From Dehalococcoidia bacterium (GTDB taxonomy: Bacteria; Chloroflexota; Dehalococcoidia; GIF9; UBA5629), in NCBI GenBank assembly GCA_041653995.1, contig JBAZEK010000001.1:124001-188000 (forward strand): a stretch of DNA of 64,000 bases, given 5' to 3'. Position 1 is the first letter of the stretch; the number at the start of each line of letters is the position of its first letter. The position numbers were made by a program, and so were the translations under genes. Of this stretch, positions 1 to 9,615 are shown piece by piece. The notes under the pieces were generated by a model. That model was given only the letters and a program-made list of their open reading frames with translations, did not search any database and was not told where the DNA came from.

Positions 1-162
1 CGGCCGTTGACTATCTGGCGCTATCCCGTGGAGAGTATATCCAATTCCGAGGCCGGCCTGGAGAAAGTCTATCAGTGCAGTTGTGTGGTGATGCTGCTGC
101 CTTTGACCCTGGAGCCGGGACGTACGGCTTCCTATAACTACATCTGGCGGGTGACAGAATGA
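1..162 (+). CDS. C-terminal end of a protein cut by the window edge (possible GH57-type glycosidase)
   Basis: Frame 1 is open from the first base to a TGA at 160-162, giving 53 residues. The stop overlaps the mutS start as ATGA, the tight coupling seen throughout this window, so this is very likely the end of a real gene. The stretch WRYPVESISNSEAG followed by EKVYQC resembles the C-terminal beta-domain of GH57 alpha-amylases and 4-alpha-glucanotransferases (DUF1926-like), which carry a W-x-fP-ET-S-SE-G pattern. That family call is inference from a short fragment. Confidence 0.5.
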   Translation, partial: RPLTIWRYPVESISNSEAGLEKVYQCSCVVMLLPLTLEPGRTASYNYIWRVTE

Positions 163-2741
163 CGGCCGCAGAGACGCCCCACACACCGTTGAGGAAGCAG
201 TACCTGCGCATCAAGCAGAAATATCCCGGCGCCATTGTCTTCTTCCGGCTGGGCGATTTTTATGAGACATTCGACGAGGACGCCGGGATCACCTCACGTG
301 AGCTTGAGATCGTGCTCACCTCGCGGGAGATGGGCAAGGGTGTAAAAGTTCCGCTGGCGGGAATACCTCACCATGCCCTGGAGAACTACCTGGCGCGTTT
401 GATAAGCCGCGGCTACAAGGTGGCTATCTGTGAGCAATTGACACCACCGGGCAAGGGCCTGGTTGAGCGCGATGTGATCCGGGTGGTCACACCGGGCACG
501 CTGATCGAGCCCGGCCTGCTGGCGGAGAAAAGCAATAACTATCTGGTCAGCGTACTGATGCATAAGGACCAGGCCGGCATCGCCTTTGCGGATATCACCA
601 CCGGCGAGTTTGCCGTAACTCAGGTGGACCGCGACCGGGCTGCGGACGAGTTGGCCAGGTTAAATCCGGCCGAGCTCATTGTGCCGAAATCATCAGGATA
701 CGTTGAAATCAGTGCTTTCCGCAATGTAACCGAGGTAGAAGCGTATTTCTTTGAGCGGGAGAGTGCCGCTCAATCACTGCTGGATCTGTTCTCCGCCTCG
801 TCCCTGGAAGGTTACGGCTGCGAACATCTACCGCTGGCAGTAGGTGCGGCTGGCGCCGTTGTCGCTTATCTGAAGGACAACCAGAAAGCAGCCCTGGGTC
901 TGCTCACCCATCTGTCGACCTATTCCACGGCGTCCTTCATGACGCTGGATATGCAGACCATACGCAATCTGGAATTGTACAGCAGCTTGCGCTGGGGCGC
1001 TGCCCAGGGATCCCTGCTGTCGGTTATCGATATGACTAAAACATCCATGGGCGGCCGCCTGCTGAAAAAATACATCGGCCAGCCGCTGCTCGATCTTGGG
1101 GCTCTCGATCAACGGCAGCAGTCCATCGGATGGTTCGTCAATAACGCCATTCTGCGCGGCACAATTATCTCCCTTTTGTCCGACATGCCCGATATCGAAC
1201 GCATCATCAATAGAGTGCGCGGTGGCAGCGCCCTGCCCAGGGAACTGGTGGCGCTCAAGTCCGGACTGGAGAAACTGGCTTCGATACAGGTTTCGCTGGA
1301 TGAAAATGGTCCGCCTTCCTATCTCAGCGATGGACTTAAACCCTGTCCGGACGTAGTCGAACTGGTCTCCAACTCCATCGCCGACAACCTTGCCTCAAAC
1401 TTCGATCACGGTGGCGTTATCCGAAAAGGCTTTTCAGAGGAGCTTGACAGGATCAGGTCCATGGCGTCCGATGCGCGGCAGTATCTGGCCGGGCTGGAGA
1501 AACAGGAAAAGGAGCGCACCGGTATCAAGTCGCTCAAGCTGGGCTATAACCGGGTTTTCGGCTATTACATAGAGGTATCGCAATCGAACCTGGGGTCGGT
1601 GCCCTCGGACTATATCCGCAAACAAACTCTGGCCAACGGGGAACGTTTCTACACCCCGCAGCTCAAGGAATACGAGTCACGCATACTCAATGCACAGGAG
1701 AGGATGATCGAGCTTGAGAAGTCTATTTTCAGTCAGGTGTGCGGTCAGATTGCCGACAGGGGTGAAAGGATCCTGGAATCGGGCAATGCGCTGGCGAAGG
1801 TGGACGTATATTCCAGCCTGGCAGAGCTGGCTGTGCGCAACAAATACGTAAAGCCTGAGCTGAATGACGGGGATTCCATCACGATCAGGGGCGGCCGGCA
1901 TCCGGTCGTGGAGAGGGCTTTGGGCAGCGGCGTATTTATTCCCAACGATACGTCGCTTTCCAATAGAGATAACCAGTTGATCGTATTAACCGGCCCCAAC
2001 ATGGCGGGCAAGTCGACCTATCTCAAGCAGGTGGCGCTGATCGTTTTAATGGCTCAGACCGGGAGCTATGTACCGGCTGATGAGGTCGTGATCGGGCTGG
2101 TCGACCGCATCTTTACACGCATCGGAGCACAGGAAGATATAGCGGCGGGGCAATCGACATTCATGGTCGAGATGATCGAGGCGGCCAACATTCTCAATAA
2201 TGCGACAACCAGGTCGCTGCTGATACTCGATGAAGTCGGGAGGGGCACCAGCACCTATGACGGTCTTTCCATCGCCTGGGCCACCATCGAATATATACAC
2301 AATAATGCTAAATTGAGGGCCAGGACGCTTTTTGCCACTCACTATCATGAGTTGGTGGAGCTGGCTGCCAGCCTGCCGCGGGTGAAAAACTACAACATGG
2401 CCGTGGCTGAGGAGGGTGGGAAGGTCATATTCCTGCGCAAAGTCATTCCCGGGGGCGCCGACCGCAGCTATGGCATACACGTGGCTCAACTTGCCGGCTT
2501 GCCCAAAGCCGTCATACGACGTGCAGAGCAGATATTACAGCAACTGGAAGAGGACCAGGCCTCGCGCAGGAACGGTACAGGCAGGGAGTCGACTGATGCT
2601 CAGTCGCTACAGCTATCCATATTCGGGCGGTCATCCGAAATTGAAAGCGAACTGAAGGATCTCGATATAGATTCGATGTCGCCCATTGAGGCTATTAACA
2701 AACTGTATGAGCTGAAGAAAAAAACGGAGCTTGATAAATAG
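159..2741 (+). CDS. mutS: DNA mismatch repair protein MutS
   Basis: An 860-residue protein of normal MutS length. It recognises mismatches and small loops and uses ATP to recruit MutL. The mismatch-binding domain is at the N terminus, with the F-x-E motif in FRLGDFYETF (about residues 28-37). The clamp and lever regions lie in the middle. The ATPase domain has Walker A GPNMAGKST at 612-620, a LLILDEVGRGTSTYDG Walker B and signature, and ATHYHEL. The tail ends in a coupling-helix-like IEAINKLYELKKK. Its ATG overlaps the previous stop by four bases, so it is probably translated by coupling. No mutL lies in the window. Confidence 0.97.
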   Translation: MTAAETPHTPLRKQYLRIKQKYPGAIVFFRLGDFYETFDEDAGITSRELEIVLTSREMGKGVKVPLAGIPHHALENYLARLISRGYKVAICEQLTPPGKGLVERDVIRVVTPGTLIEPGLLAEKSNNYLVSVLMHKDQAGIAFADITTGEFAVTQVDRDRAADELARLNPAELIVPKSSGYVEISAFRNVTEVEAYFFERESAAQSLLDLFSASSLEGYGCEHLPLAVGAAGAVVAYLKDNQKAALGLLTHLSTYSTASFMTLDMQTIRNLELYSSLRWGAAQGSLLSVIDMTKTSMGGRLLKKYIGQPLLDLGALDQRQQSIGWFVNNAILRGTIISLLSDMPDIERIINRVRGGSALPRELVALKSGLEKLASIQVSLDENGPPSYLSDGLKPCPDVVELVSNSIADNLASNFDHGGVIRKGFSEELDRIRSMASDARQYLAGLEKQEKERTGIKSLKLGYNRVFGYYIEVSQSNLGSVPSDYIRKQTLANGERFYTPQLKEYESRILNAQERMIELEKSIFSQVCGQIADRGERILESGNALAKVDVYSSLAELAVRNKYVKPELNDGDSITIRGGRHPVVERALGSGVFIPNDTSLSNRDNQLIVLTGPNMAGKSTYLKQVALIVLMAQTGSYVPADEVVIGLVDRIFTRIGAQEDIAAGQSTFMVEMIEAANILNNATTRSLLILDEVGRGTSTYDGLSIAWATIEYIHNNAKLRARTLFATHYHELVELAASLPRVKNYNMAVAEEGGKVIFLRKVIPGGADRSYGIHVAQLAGLPKAVIRRAEQILQQLEEDQASRRNGTGRESTDAQSLQLSIFGRSSEIESELKDLDIDSMSPIEAINKLYELKKKTELDK

Positions 2742-2799
2742 CGATAATTGATCAAAAGGCAAGGCGCTCGGCCGGAAAATAGCGGTATCAGTAGAAAAG

Positions 2800-2808
2800 T
2801 GCTATAGT
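2800..2808 (+). promoter_or_regulatory. Extended -10 promoter for argJ (leaderless)
   Basis: TGcTATAGT with TATAGT at 2803-2808. There is no convincing -35 at 17 bp. The argJ ATG is only nine bases beyond the -10, so transcription would start at or next to the start codon. No Shine-Dalgarno is present. Confidence 0.5.
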
Positions 2809-2817
2809 CTTAACCCC

Positions 2818-4023
<1,206 letters not shown>

Positions 4024-4041
4024 CCTGTCCCTTGATTGCAT

Positions 4042-4836
4042 ATGTTAAGATCGAAAATCATTGTGGTTAAGATCGGCGGCAGCACTCTGGGCCAGAACGA
4101 TACCACGCTGGAAGACCTTGTTACGCTCCAGAAAAAAAAGGTCCCCGTGGTCGTTGTACACGGCGGAGGCAATGCTGTTACGGACTGGCTGAGCAGGCTG
4201 CATATCTCAACGCGCTTTGTGCAGGGCTTACGCGTGACGGATGAGGACACGCTGAAGGTGGTCACGGCTGTGCTGGCGGGACTGATCAATAAGGAACTGG
4301 TATCCGAGATCAGCCGGAGGGGGGGGAAAGCTGTGGGTATCAGCGGCGCCGACGGCGCCATTGTTACAGGGAAAAATAAGAACCGCGAGTTGGGATTGAC
4401 TGCCGAAGAACTGACGGTGAACTCACGGCTGCTGAAAGTGCTGCTCAACAGCGGCTACATGCCGGTGATAGCACCCGTCTGTATCAATGCCCAGGCCGGC
4501 GACAGAGATGATAACAACCTGCTGAATGTCAACGGCGATACTATCGCCGCCCAGATCGCTGCTGCGCTGGACGCACGGAAGCTGATCTTTTTGACCGACG
4601 TGCCGGGGATATACGATGATTCCAGGCAGGTGATAACTCATATCGATGTAGGCAAGGCCAGGAATATGATCGAGAGCGGGACCGCCTCCGGCGGGATGGC
4701 GGCCAAGCTCGAAGCGGGCGTGATCGCCGCCCGCAAGGTATCGCTTACGCGCATAATAGACGGGCGGGTCGAACATGCGCTGATAGACGAAATCGAAGGA
4801 AAAGGAAAAGGTACAACAATTGTCAACCAAAAATAA
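4042..4836 (+). CDS. argB: Acetylglutamate kinase ArgB
   Basis: About 264 residues, a normal ArgB size. It phosphorylates N-acetylglutamate. The N-terminal KIGGS nucleotide loop (about residues 9-13), VHGGGNAV glycine loop, and NVNGDT and FLTDVPGIYDD segments place it in the amino-acid kinase family. I chose ATG 4042 (MLRSKIIVVKIGGS); a TTG two codons upstream at 4036 is possible and neither has a clear ribosome binding site. It follows argJ by 18 bp and its 3' end overlaps argD by 17 bp. Confidence 0.95.
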   Translation: MLRSKIIVVKIGGSTLGQNDTTLEDLVTLQKKKVPVVVVHGGGNAVTDWLSRLHISTRFVQGLRVTDEDTLKVVTAVLAGLINKELVSEISRRGGKAVGISGADGAIVTGKNKNRELGLTAEELTVNSRLLKVLLNSGYMPVIAPVCINAQAGDRDDNNLLNVNGDTIAAQIAAALDARKLIFLTDVPGIYDDSRQVITHIDVGKARNMIESGTASGGMAAKLEAGVIAARKVSLTRIIDGRVEHALIDEIEGKGKGTTIVNQK

Positions 4837-6016
4837 TAACTGGCAGGAACTGGAAAAGAAGGTTTATATGCAGCTGGCCAAACGCTGGCCCATCACTATT
4901 GTACGCGGCAAAGGAATGAAGGTCTGGGATGATAGAGGCAAGGAATACCTTGACTTCGTGGCCGGCATCGCGGTGACCAGTCTGGGACACTGCCACCCTG
5001 TTGTGGTTAATGCGCTGACACGCCAGGCTAAAACGCTGATACAAATGTCCAACATGTATTACACAGTCCCGCAGCTGCAGCTGGCTGACCTGCTGGTTAA
5101 GACAAGCTGCCTCGACCGCGTCTTTATCTGCAATAGCGGAGCGGAGGCGAACGAGGGCGCCATCAAGCTGGCGCGCCGCTATGGCAAGCTGAAGCTGGAC
5201 GGCGCCTACGAGATAATAACCACGCACGAGTCGTTCCATGGAAGGACGCTGGCAACTACGGCTGCCACAGGCCAGAACCAGTTTCAGGAGCCTTATACTC
5301 CACTGCCTACAGGTTTTGTCAATGTGGATTACAACGACCTGGAGGCCATCAAAGCAGCCACCAATAAACAGACCTGCGCGGTAATGCTCGAGCCGATACA
5401 GGGTGAGGGTGGGGTCAACCTTCCGTCCGACGATTACCTGAAGAAAGTAAGGGCCTGGTGCGATGAAAAGGGACTGTTGCTCATCCTGGACGAGGTACAG
5501 ACCGGCATCGCCCGCACCGGCACGCTATACGCATATCAACAGTACGGAGCGGAGCCCGATATCATGACGCTGGCCAAGGGTCTGGGTGGGGGTGTTCCCA
5601 TCGGAGCTTTCCTGGCCAAGGAGCGCGCCTGCGTTTTCAAGATCGGCGAACATGGCACTACCTTCGGCGGCAATCCCCTCGTGTGCGCAACGGCCTTGGA
5701 TGTGCTCAGCTACATAATACAGAAGAATCTGGCCGGCCATGTCCAGCGTATGGGTGAATACCTTCGCGCCGGCCTTAAGTCCCTGGCCGCCGACTATAAG
5801 ATTATTAAAGAGGTCAGAGGAAAAGGTTTGCTTGTGGCCTTGCAGTTCAATGCAGAAATAGCAGAGCCGATAGTGCTGGCCTGCCTGGAAAAAGGCCTGA
5901 TCGTAAATAAAGTGAAAGCCGACACGATACGCTTTATTCCACCGCTCATCGTCACGGAAAAAGAGATCGACAGGGCGTTGGACGTGCTCGGCAAAGTACT
6001 GAAAGAGAGGCAATAG
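4820..6016 (+). CDS. argD: Acetylornithine aminotransferase ArgD
   Basis: A 398-residue class III PLP aminotransferase that converts N-acetylglutamate semialdehyde to N-acetylornithine. Family hallmarks are visible: NSGAEANEGAIKLAR, SFHGRT, LEPIQGEGG, ILDEVQTG, and the PLP-lysine region TLAKGLGGGVPIG. TTG at 4820 gives a start inside argB, with an AGGAAAAGG purine stretch about 8-17 bases upstream. A later ATG at 4868 would drop the first 16 residues. The overlap with argB implies translational coupling. Confidence 0.94.
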   Translation: MSTKNNNWQELEKKVYMQLAKRWPITIVRGKGMKVWDDRGKEYLDFVAGIAVTSLGHCHPVVVNALTRQAKTLIQMSNMYYTVPQLQLADLLVKTSCLDRVFICNSGAEANEGAIKLARRYGKLKLDGAYEIITTHESFHGRTLATTAATGQNQFQEPYTPLPTGFVNVDYNDLEAIKAATNKQTCAVMLEPIQGEGGVNLPSDDYLKKVRAWCDEKGLLLILDEVQTGIARTGTLYAYQQYGAEPDIMTLAKGLGGGVPIGAFLAKERACVFKIGEHGTTFGGNPLVCATALDVLSYIIQKNLAGHVQRMGEYLRAGLKSLAADYKIIKEVRGKGLLVALQFNAEIAEPIVLACLEKGLIVNKVKADTIRFIPPLIVTEKEIDRALDVLGKVLKERQ

Positions 6017-6018
6017 AA

Positions 6019-7278
6019 ATGGCGAAAAAAGCAAAGGAAAAGGTTGTCCTGGCCTACAGCGGCGGATTGGACACATCTGTGGCCATCAAGTGGCTGGCAG
6101 ACAACTACAAGATGGACGTTATAACGCTTTGTGTTAATATCGGAGGCGTCAAAGATGTGGAGGGTATCAGGCAGAAGGCCTTAAAGCTGGGGGCGGTGAA
6201 ATCATTCGCTGTTGATGCCAGGGACGAGTTTATTGACGATTACGTCTTCAAGGCCGTTAAAGCCGATGCGCTGTATGAGGGACAATATCCACTGGCCACG
6301 GCGCTGGGCCGCCCCCTCATGGCCAAGCTGCTGGTGGACCTGGCGCACATGGAGGGCGCTACCGCTGTCGCGCACGGATCGACCGGAAAGGGCAACGACC
6401 AGGTTCGCTTTGACGTCAGCGTGCTGGCGCTGGGGCCCGACCTCAGGATCATAGCCCCCGCACGCGAGTGGGGCATGACCAGGGACGAGACCATTGAATA
6501 TGCCCAGCTGCACAAGATACCCGTGCCGGTCAAGGTAAACCGTCCATACTCCATCGATGAGAACCCGTGGGGCCGCAGCATCGAATGCGGTATACTCGAA
6601 AACCCCTGGACGGAGCCGCCCGAGGATATATACGAATGGACCAAGTCCCCGGCGGACGCGCCGGACAGGGCCGAATATGTTGAGATCGGCTTTGAAGAGG
6701 GCGTACCCGTCAGCCTTAACGGCAGGAAGATGGATGGGTTGCCCCTGATCGAAAAGCTCAACGTGATGGCCGGGCGAAACGGCATAGGCAGGATCGACCA
6801 CATGGAGAGCCGTCTGGTGGGCATTAAGTCCAGGGAAAACTACGAGGCCCCGGCTGCCCTGGTCATTTTAAAATCCCACCTCGCGCTTGAAGCTATGACT
6901 CTGACCAGACACCAGCTGAGATACAAGGAGCGGGTAGCCCAGGAATACTCGGACCTAATATACAACGGCCTATGGTTTTCCAATCACAGGGAAGACCTGG
7001 ATGCCTACATCGACAGCTCTCAGAGGTATGTATCTGGGACAGTCAGGGTCAAAATGCACAAGGGCAATTGCGTCATCGTCGGGCGCAAATCGCCTTACTC
7101 GCTTTACAGCTTCCAGCTGGCAACCTATGACCGTGGCGATCTGTTCGACCAGAGCGATTCGGCGAGCTTTATCCGCATCTGGGGCCTACCGCTCAAGATA
7201 CAGGCGCAGGCACAGGTCATAGGATTAGCTCCGCCCAAGAGCGGCAAGAGGAGCAAGAAAAGTAAGAAGAATAAATAA
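6019..7278 (+). CDS. argG: Argininosuccinate synthase ArgG
   Basis: A 419-residue type I argininosuccinate synthetase that joins citrulline and aspartate with ATP. The ATP pyrophosphatase P-loop YSGGLDTSVAIKWL is at residues 13-26. HGSTGKGNDQVRF, the conserved citrulline/aspartate-binding segment, and the ENPWGRSIECG segment follow. The C-terminal tail is very lysine-rich (KRSKKSKKNK), probably a non-conserved extension. It starts two bases after argD with a GAGAGG ribosome binding site. Confidence 0.97.
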   Translation: MAKKAKEKVVLAYSGGLDTSVAIKWLADNYKMDVITLCVNIGGVKDVEGIRQKALKLGAVKSFAVDARDEFIDDYVFKAVKADALYEGQYPLATALGRPLMAKLLVDLAHMEGATAVAHGSTGKGNDQVRFDVSVLALGPDLRIIAPAREWGMTRDETIEYAQLHKIPVPVKVNRPYSIDENPWGRSIECGILENPWTEPPEDIYEWTKSPADAPDRAEYVEIGFEEGVPVSLNGRKMDGLPLIEKLNVMAGRNGIGRIDHMESRLVGIKSRENYEAPAALVILKSHLALEAMTLTRHQLRYKERVAQEYSDLIYNGLWFSNHREDLDAYIDSSQRYVSGTVRVKMHKGNCVIVGRKSPYSLYSFQLATYDRGDLFDQSDSASFIRIWGLPLKIQAQAQVIGLAPPKSGKRSKKSKKNK

Positions 7279-7295
7279 AGTACGGCGGGAGAAGG

Positions 7296-8690
7296 ATGGG
7301 AGTTAAAAAAGAGGCAAGGTTACGGGGCAGGTTTAAAGAGGATATTAATGAAGCTGTCCAGCATTATCTGGCTTCGATTCTTTATGACTGGCGGCTGTAC
7401 AGGCATGATATCGAAGGCAGCTTGGCGCACGCCGAAATGCTGGCGCGGCAGAAGATCATAGCCAAAAGCGATTACACAAAGATACGGGACGGGCTGCATT
7501 CCATCCTGAAGGAGATAGAAAGCGGACGTTTCCAATTCAAACTCGAGCTGGAAGATATCCACATGAACATCGAGAGCCGGCTCTTCGAACTGATCGGCGA
7601 TACCGCAGGAAAGCTGCATACGGCCAGATCGCGCAACGACCAGGTGGCTCTCGATATGCGGCTTTATGCCCGGGAGTCAGCCAGGAAAGTGATCGGGGCC
7701 CTGCAAAGGTTTAATTCGCAGCTTGTGGATATCGCCGAGAGAAACATCAAGGTGATCATGCCGGGATATACCCACCTGCAGCAGGCCCAGCCGGTGCTTT
7801 TCTCTCATTACGTCATGGCTTATTTCCAGATGTTCAGCCGTGATATACAGAGATTTGAAAGCTGCCTCAGCCGCATCAATATTATGCCGCTGGGCAGCGG
7901 CGCGCTGGCCGGTCTTCCCTACCCTGTGGACAGGGAGTTCGTTGCGGGCAAGCTGGGATTCGATGATGTCAGCGCCAACAGCATCGACGCAGTCTCCGAC
8001 CGCGATTTCATTATAGAGTTCGAGTCTGCCGCCGCCATTGCCATGATGCACCTCTCGAGGATGGCTGAGGAGATCATTATCTGGTCCACGGCCGAGTTCG
8101 GATTCATTGAAGTCGGCGACTCCTATGCAACCAGCAGCAGCATCATGCCGCAGAAGAAAAATCCGGATGCGGCTGAGCTTGCCAGAGGGAAAACCGGCCG
8201 CGTATACGGACATCTGGTATCAATGCTGACCGTAATGAAGGGCCTGCCGCTGGCCTACAACCGTGACCTGCAGGAGGATAAAGAGAGTTTTTTCGATACG
8301 GTGGACACGCTCATCTCAAGTTTGGATGTTCTGGCAGGTCTGGTTTCTTCCATCAAGATCAACTCTGCCAGGATGAAGTATTCCATGCAGAGCTATATCC
8401 TGGCCACCGACATGGCGGATTACCTGGTAAACAAGGGCCTGTCGTTCCGCGAGGCGCACGACGTCGTAAGCAGGGTGGTCTCATATGCCGTTGATAATAA
8501 CAGGGATTTGAACGAACTGGATATCAGGGAATACAGGGGATTCTCGAAGCTTTTCGAGAAGGATGTGCTGGCCATCTCCCTGCATAAATCCGTCGAAGCG
8601 AGGTCCTCACAGGGCGGCACGGCCACCGCCGAGGTGAAAAAGAGCATAGAAAGAGCCAGAGACGTCGTCAGGGGATATGAAAAAGAATAA
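7296..8690 (+). CDS. argH: Argininosuccinate lyase ArgH
   Basis: A 464-residue member of the fumarase/aspartase superfamily that releases arginine and fumarate. The signature loop SSSIMPQKKNPDAAE (about residues 281-295) is intact, and HTARSRNDQ (about 108-116) and PGYTHLQQAQP are present. The usual N-terminal LWGGRF is reduced to RLRGRF. GGAGAAGG lies just upstream of the ATG. It closes the arginine run and overlaps rpe by 14 bp. Confidence 0.97.
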   Translation: MGVKKEARLRGRFKEDINEAVQHYLASILYDWRLYRHDIEGSLAHAEMLARQKIIAKSDYTKIRDGLHSILKEIESGRFQFKLELEDIHMNIESRLFELIGDTAGKLHTARSRNDQVALDMRLYARESARKVIGALQRFNSQLVDIAERNIKVIMPGYTHLQQAQPVLFSHYVMAYFQMFSRDIQRFESCLSRINIMPLGSGALAGLPYPVDREFVAGKLGFDDVSANSIDAVSDRDFIIEFESAAAIAMMHLSRMAEEIIIWSTAEFGFIEVGDSYATSSSIMPQKKNPDAAELARGKTGRVYGHLVSMLTVMKGLPLAYNRDLQEDKESFFDTVDTLISSLDVLAGLVSSIKINSARMKYSMQSYILATDMADYLVNKGLSFREAHDVVSRVVSYAVDNNRDLNELDIREYRGFSKLFEKDVLAISLHKSVEARSSQGGTATAEVKKSIERARDVVRGYEKE

Positions 8691-9345
8691 AGTTAAAATA
8701 GCCCTTTCCATCCTTTCTGCGGATTTCGGCCGTCTGGGAGAGCAGGTACGCGAGGCAGCCGCCGCAGGCGTGGATTACATACACGTGGACGTCATGGACG
8801 GCCATTTCGTACCCAATATATCCATCGGCCTGCCGGTGGTTGAATCGCTGCGCAGAATCACGGATGTTCCGCTGGATGTCCACCTTATGATTGACAAGCC
8901 CGAGTTATTTATTGAGAAGTTCGCCGGGGCGGGCGCCGATATCCTGACGGTGCATGTGGAAGCATGCCCTCACCTGGATGGCACACTTAACAGCATCAAG
9001 AAGCTGGGGATAAAAGCGGGCATCTCGCTCAATCCGGCCACGCCACTATCCTCGCTGGACGAGGTCTTGCCCCTGGCCGACTTATTGCTGTTGATGACAG
9101 TTAATCCGGGTTTCGGCGGGCAGAAGTTCATCGCGGGAATGGCCGATAAAATAGTCAGGCTGAGGCAAATACTCTATAATAGAAAATCCAGTGCCGAGCT
9201 TGAGGTTGATGGCGGGATAACCACTAAGACGGCCCCTGTCGCTGTAAGCGCTGGTGCGGATGTCCTGGTGGCCGGTTCCGCCATTCTTAATTCAAGCTTG
9301 GGTATAGGCGCAGCGATAAAAGAGCTGAGGAATTCTGTATGTTAG
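8677..9345 (+). CDS. rpe: Ribulose-phosphate 3-epimerase Rpe
   Basis: A 222-residue TIM-barrel enzyme that interconverts ribulose 5-phosphate and xylulose 5-phosphate in the pentose phosphate pathway. Motifs are ALSILSADF (start), HVDVMDGHFVPN with its metal-binding His/Asp, HLMI, MTVNPGFGGQ, and EVDGGI. It starts inside argH and its stop overlaps the tail of the convergent rpmB gene by four bases. Confidence 0.96.
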   Translation: MKKNKVKIALSILSADFGRLGEQVREAAAAGVDYIHVDVMDGHFVPNISIGLPVVESLRRITDVPLDVHLMIDKPELFIEKFAGAGADILTVHVEACPHLDGTLNSIKKLGIKAGISLNPATPLSSLDEVLPLADLLLLMTVNPGFGGQKFIAGMADKIVRLRQILYNRKSSAELEVDGGITTKTAPVAVSAGADVLVAGSAILNSSLGIGAAIKELRNSVC

Positions 9346-9530
9346 CGGGCGACTTTGTTTCTGGTCCTGATGCACCTGGTACACAGGTTGAGCCGGACGG
9401 CGGTCCCGTTGATGTTGAATGTAGTGGGCTGGACGTTGGGAAGCCATGTCCGCCTGGTATGCTGTTTAGAGTGGCTGATCCTGTTGCCGAACCGCAGCGT
9501 TTTTCCGCAGATATCACATTTGATAGCCAA
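9342..9530 (-). CDS. rpmB: Large ribosomal subunit protein bL28
   Basis: A 62-residue bL28 of the zinc-binding (C+) form, with CDIC near the N terminus and CTRC near the C terminus. The core R-x-WLPNVQ and the R-LNLCTRCIR tail are typical. The frame is open further upstream, but TTG at 9530 (giving M-AIKCDICGK) is the right start: it matches family length and has GGAAAGAGG about eight bases upstream. The gene is tail-to-tail with rpe and the two stops overlap. Confidence 0.93.
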   Translation of the reverse strand: MAIKCDICGKTLRFGNRISHSKQHTRRTWLPNVQPTTFNINGTAVRLNLCTRCIRTRNKVAR

Positions 9531-9577
9531 TTTATAACCTCTTTCCGATACTTTACGAATTCCGAGTAAGAATGATA

Positions 9578-9583
9578 TATAAT
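9578..9583 (+). promoter_or_regulatory. Probable -10 box for the fakA-degV pair
   Basis: TATAAT 33 bases before the fakA ATG, in the gap between the divergent rpmB and fakA genes. No clear -35 is visible. Confidence 0.35.
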
Positions 9584-9615
9584 ACCACAACGTTCAAAAT
9601 GTTGAAAGGAGACAG

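Noticed and set aside
2046..2489. Long minus-strand frame inside mutS (147 codons)
   Set aside because: It lies fully within a well-supported gene and shows no family motif; it is a by-product of GC-rich codon use.
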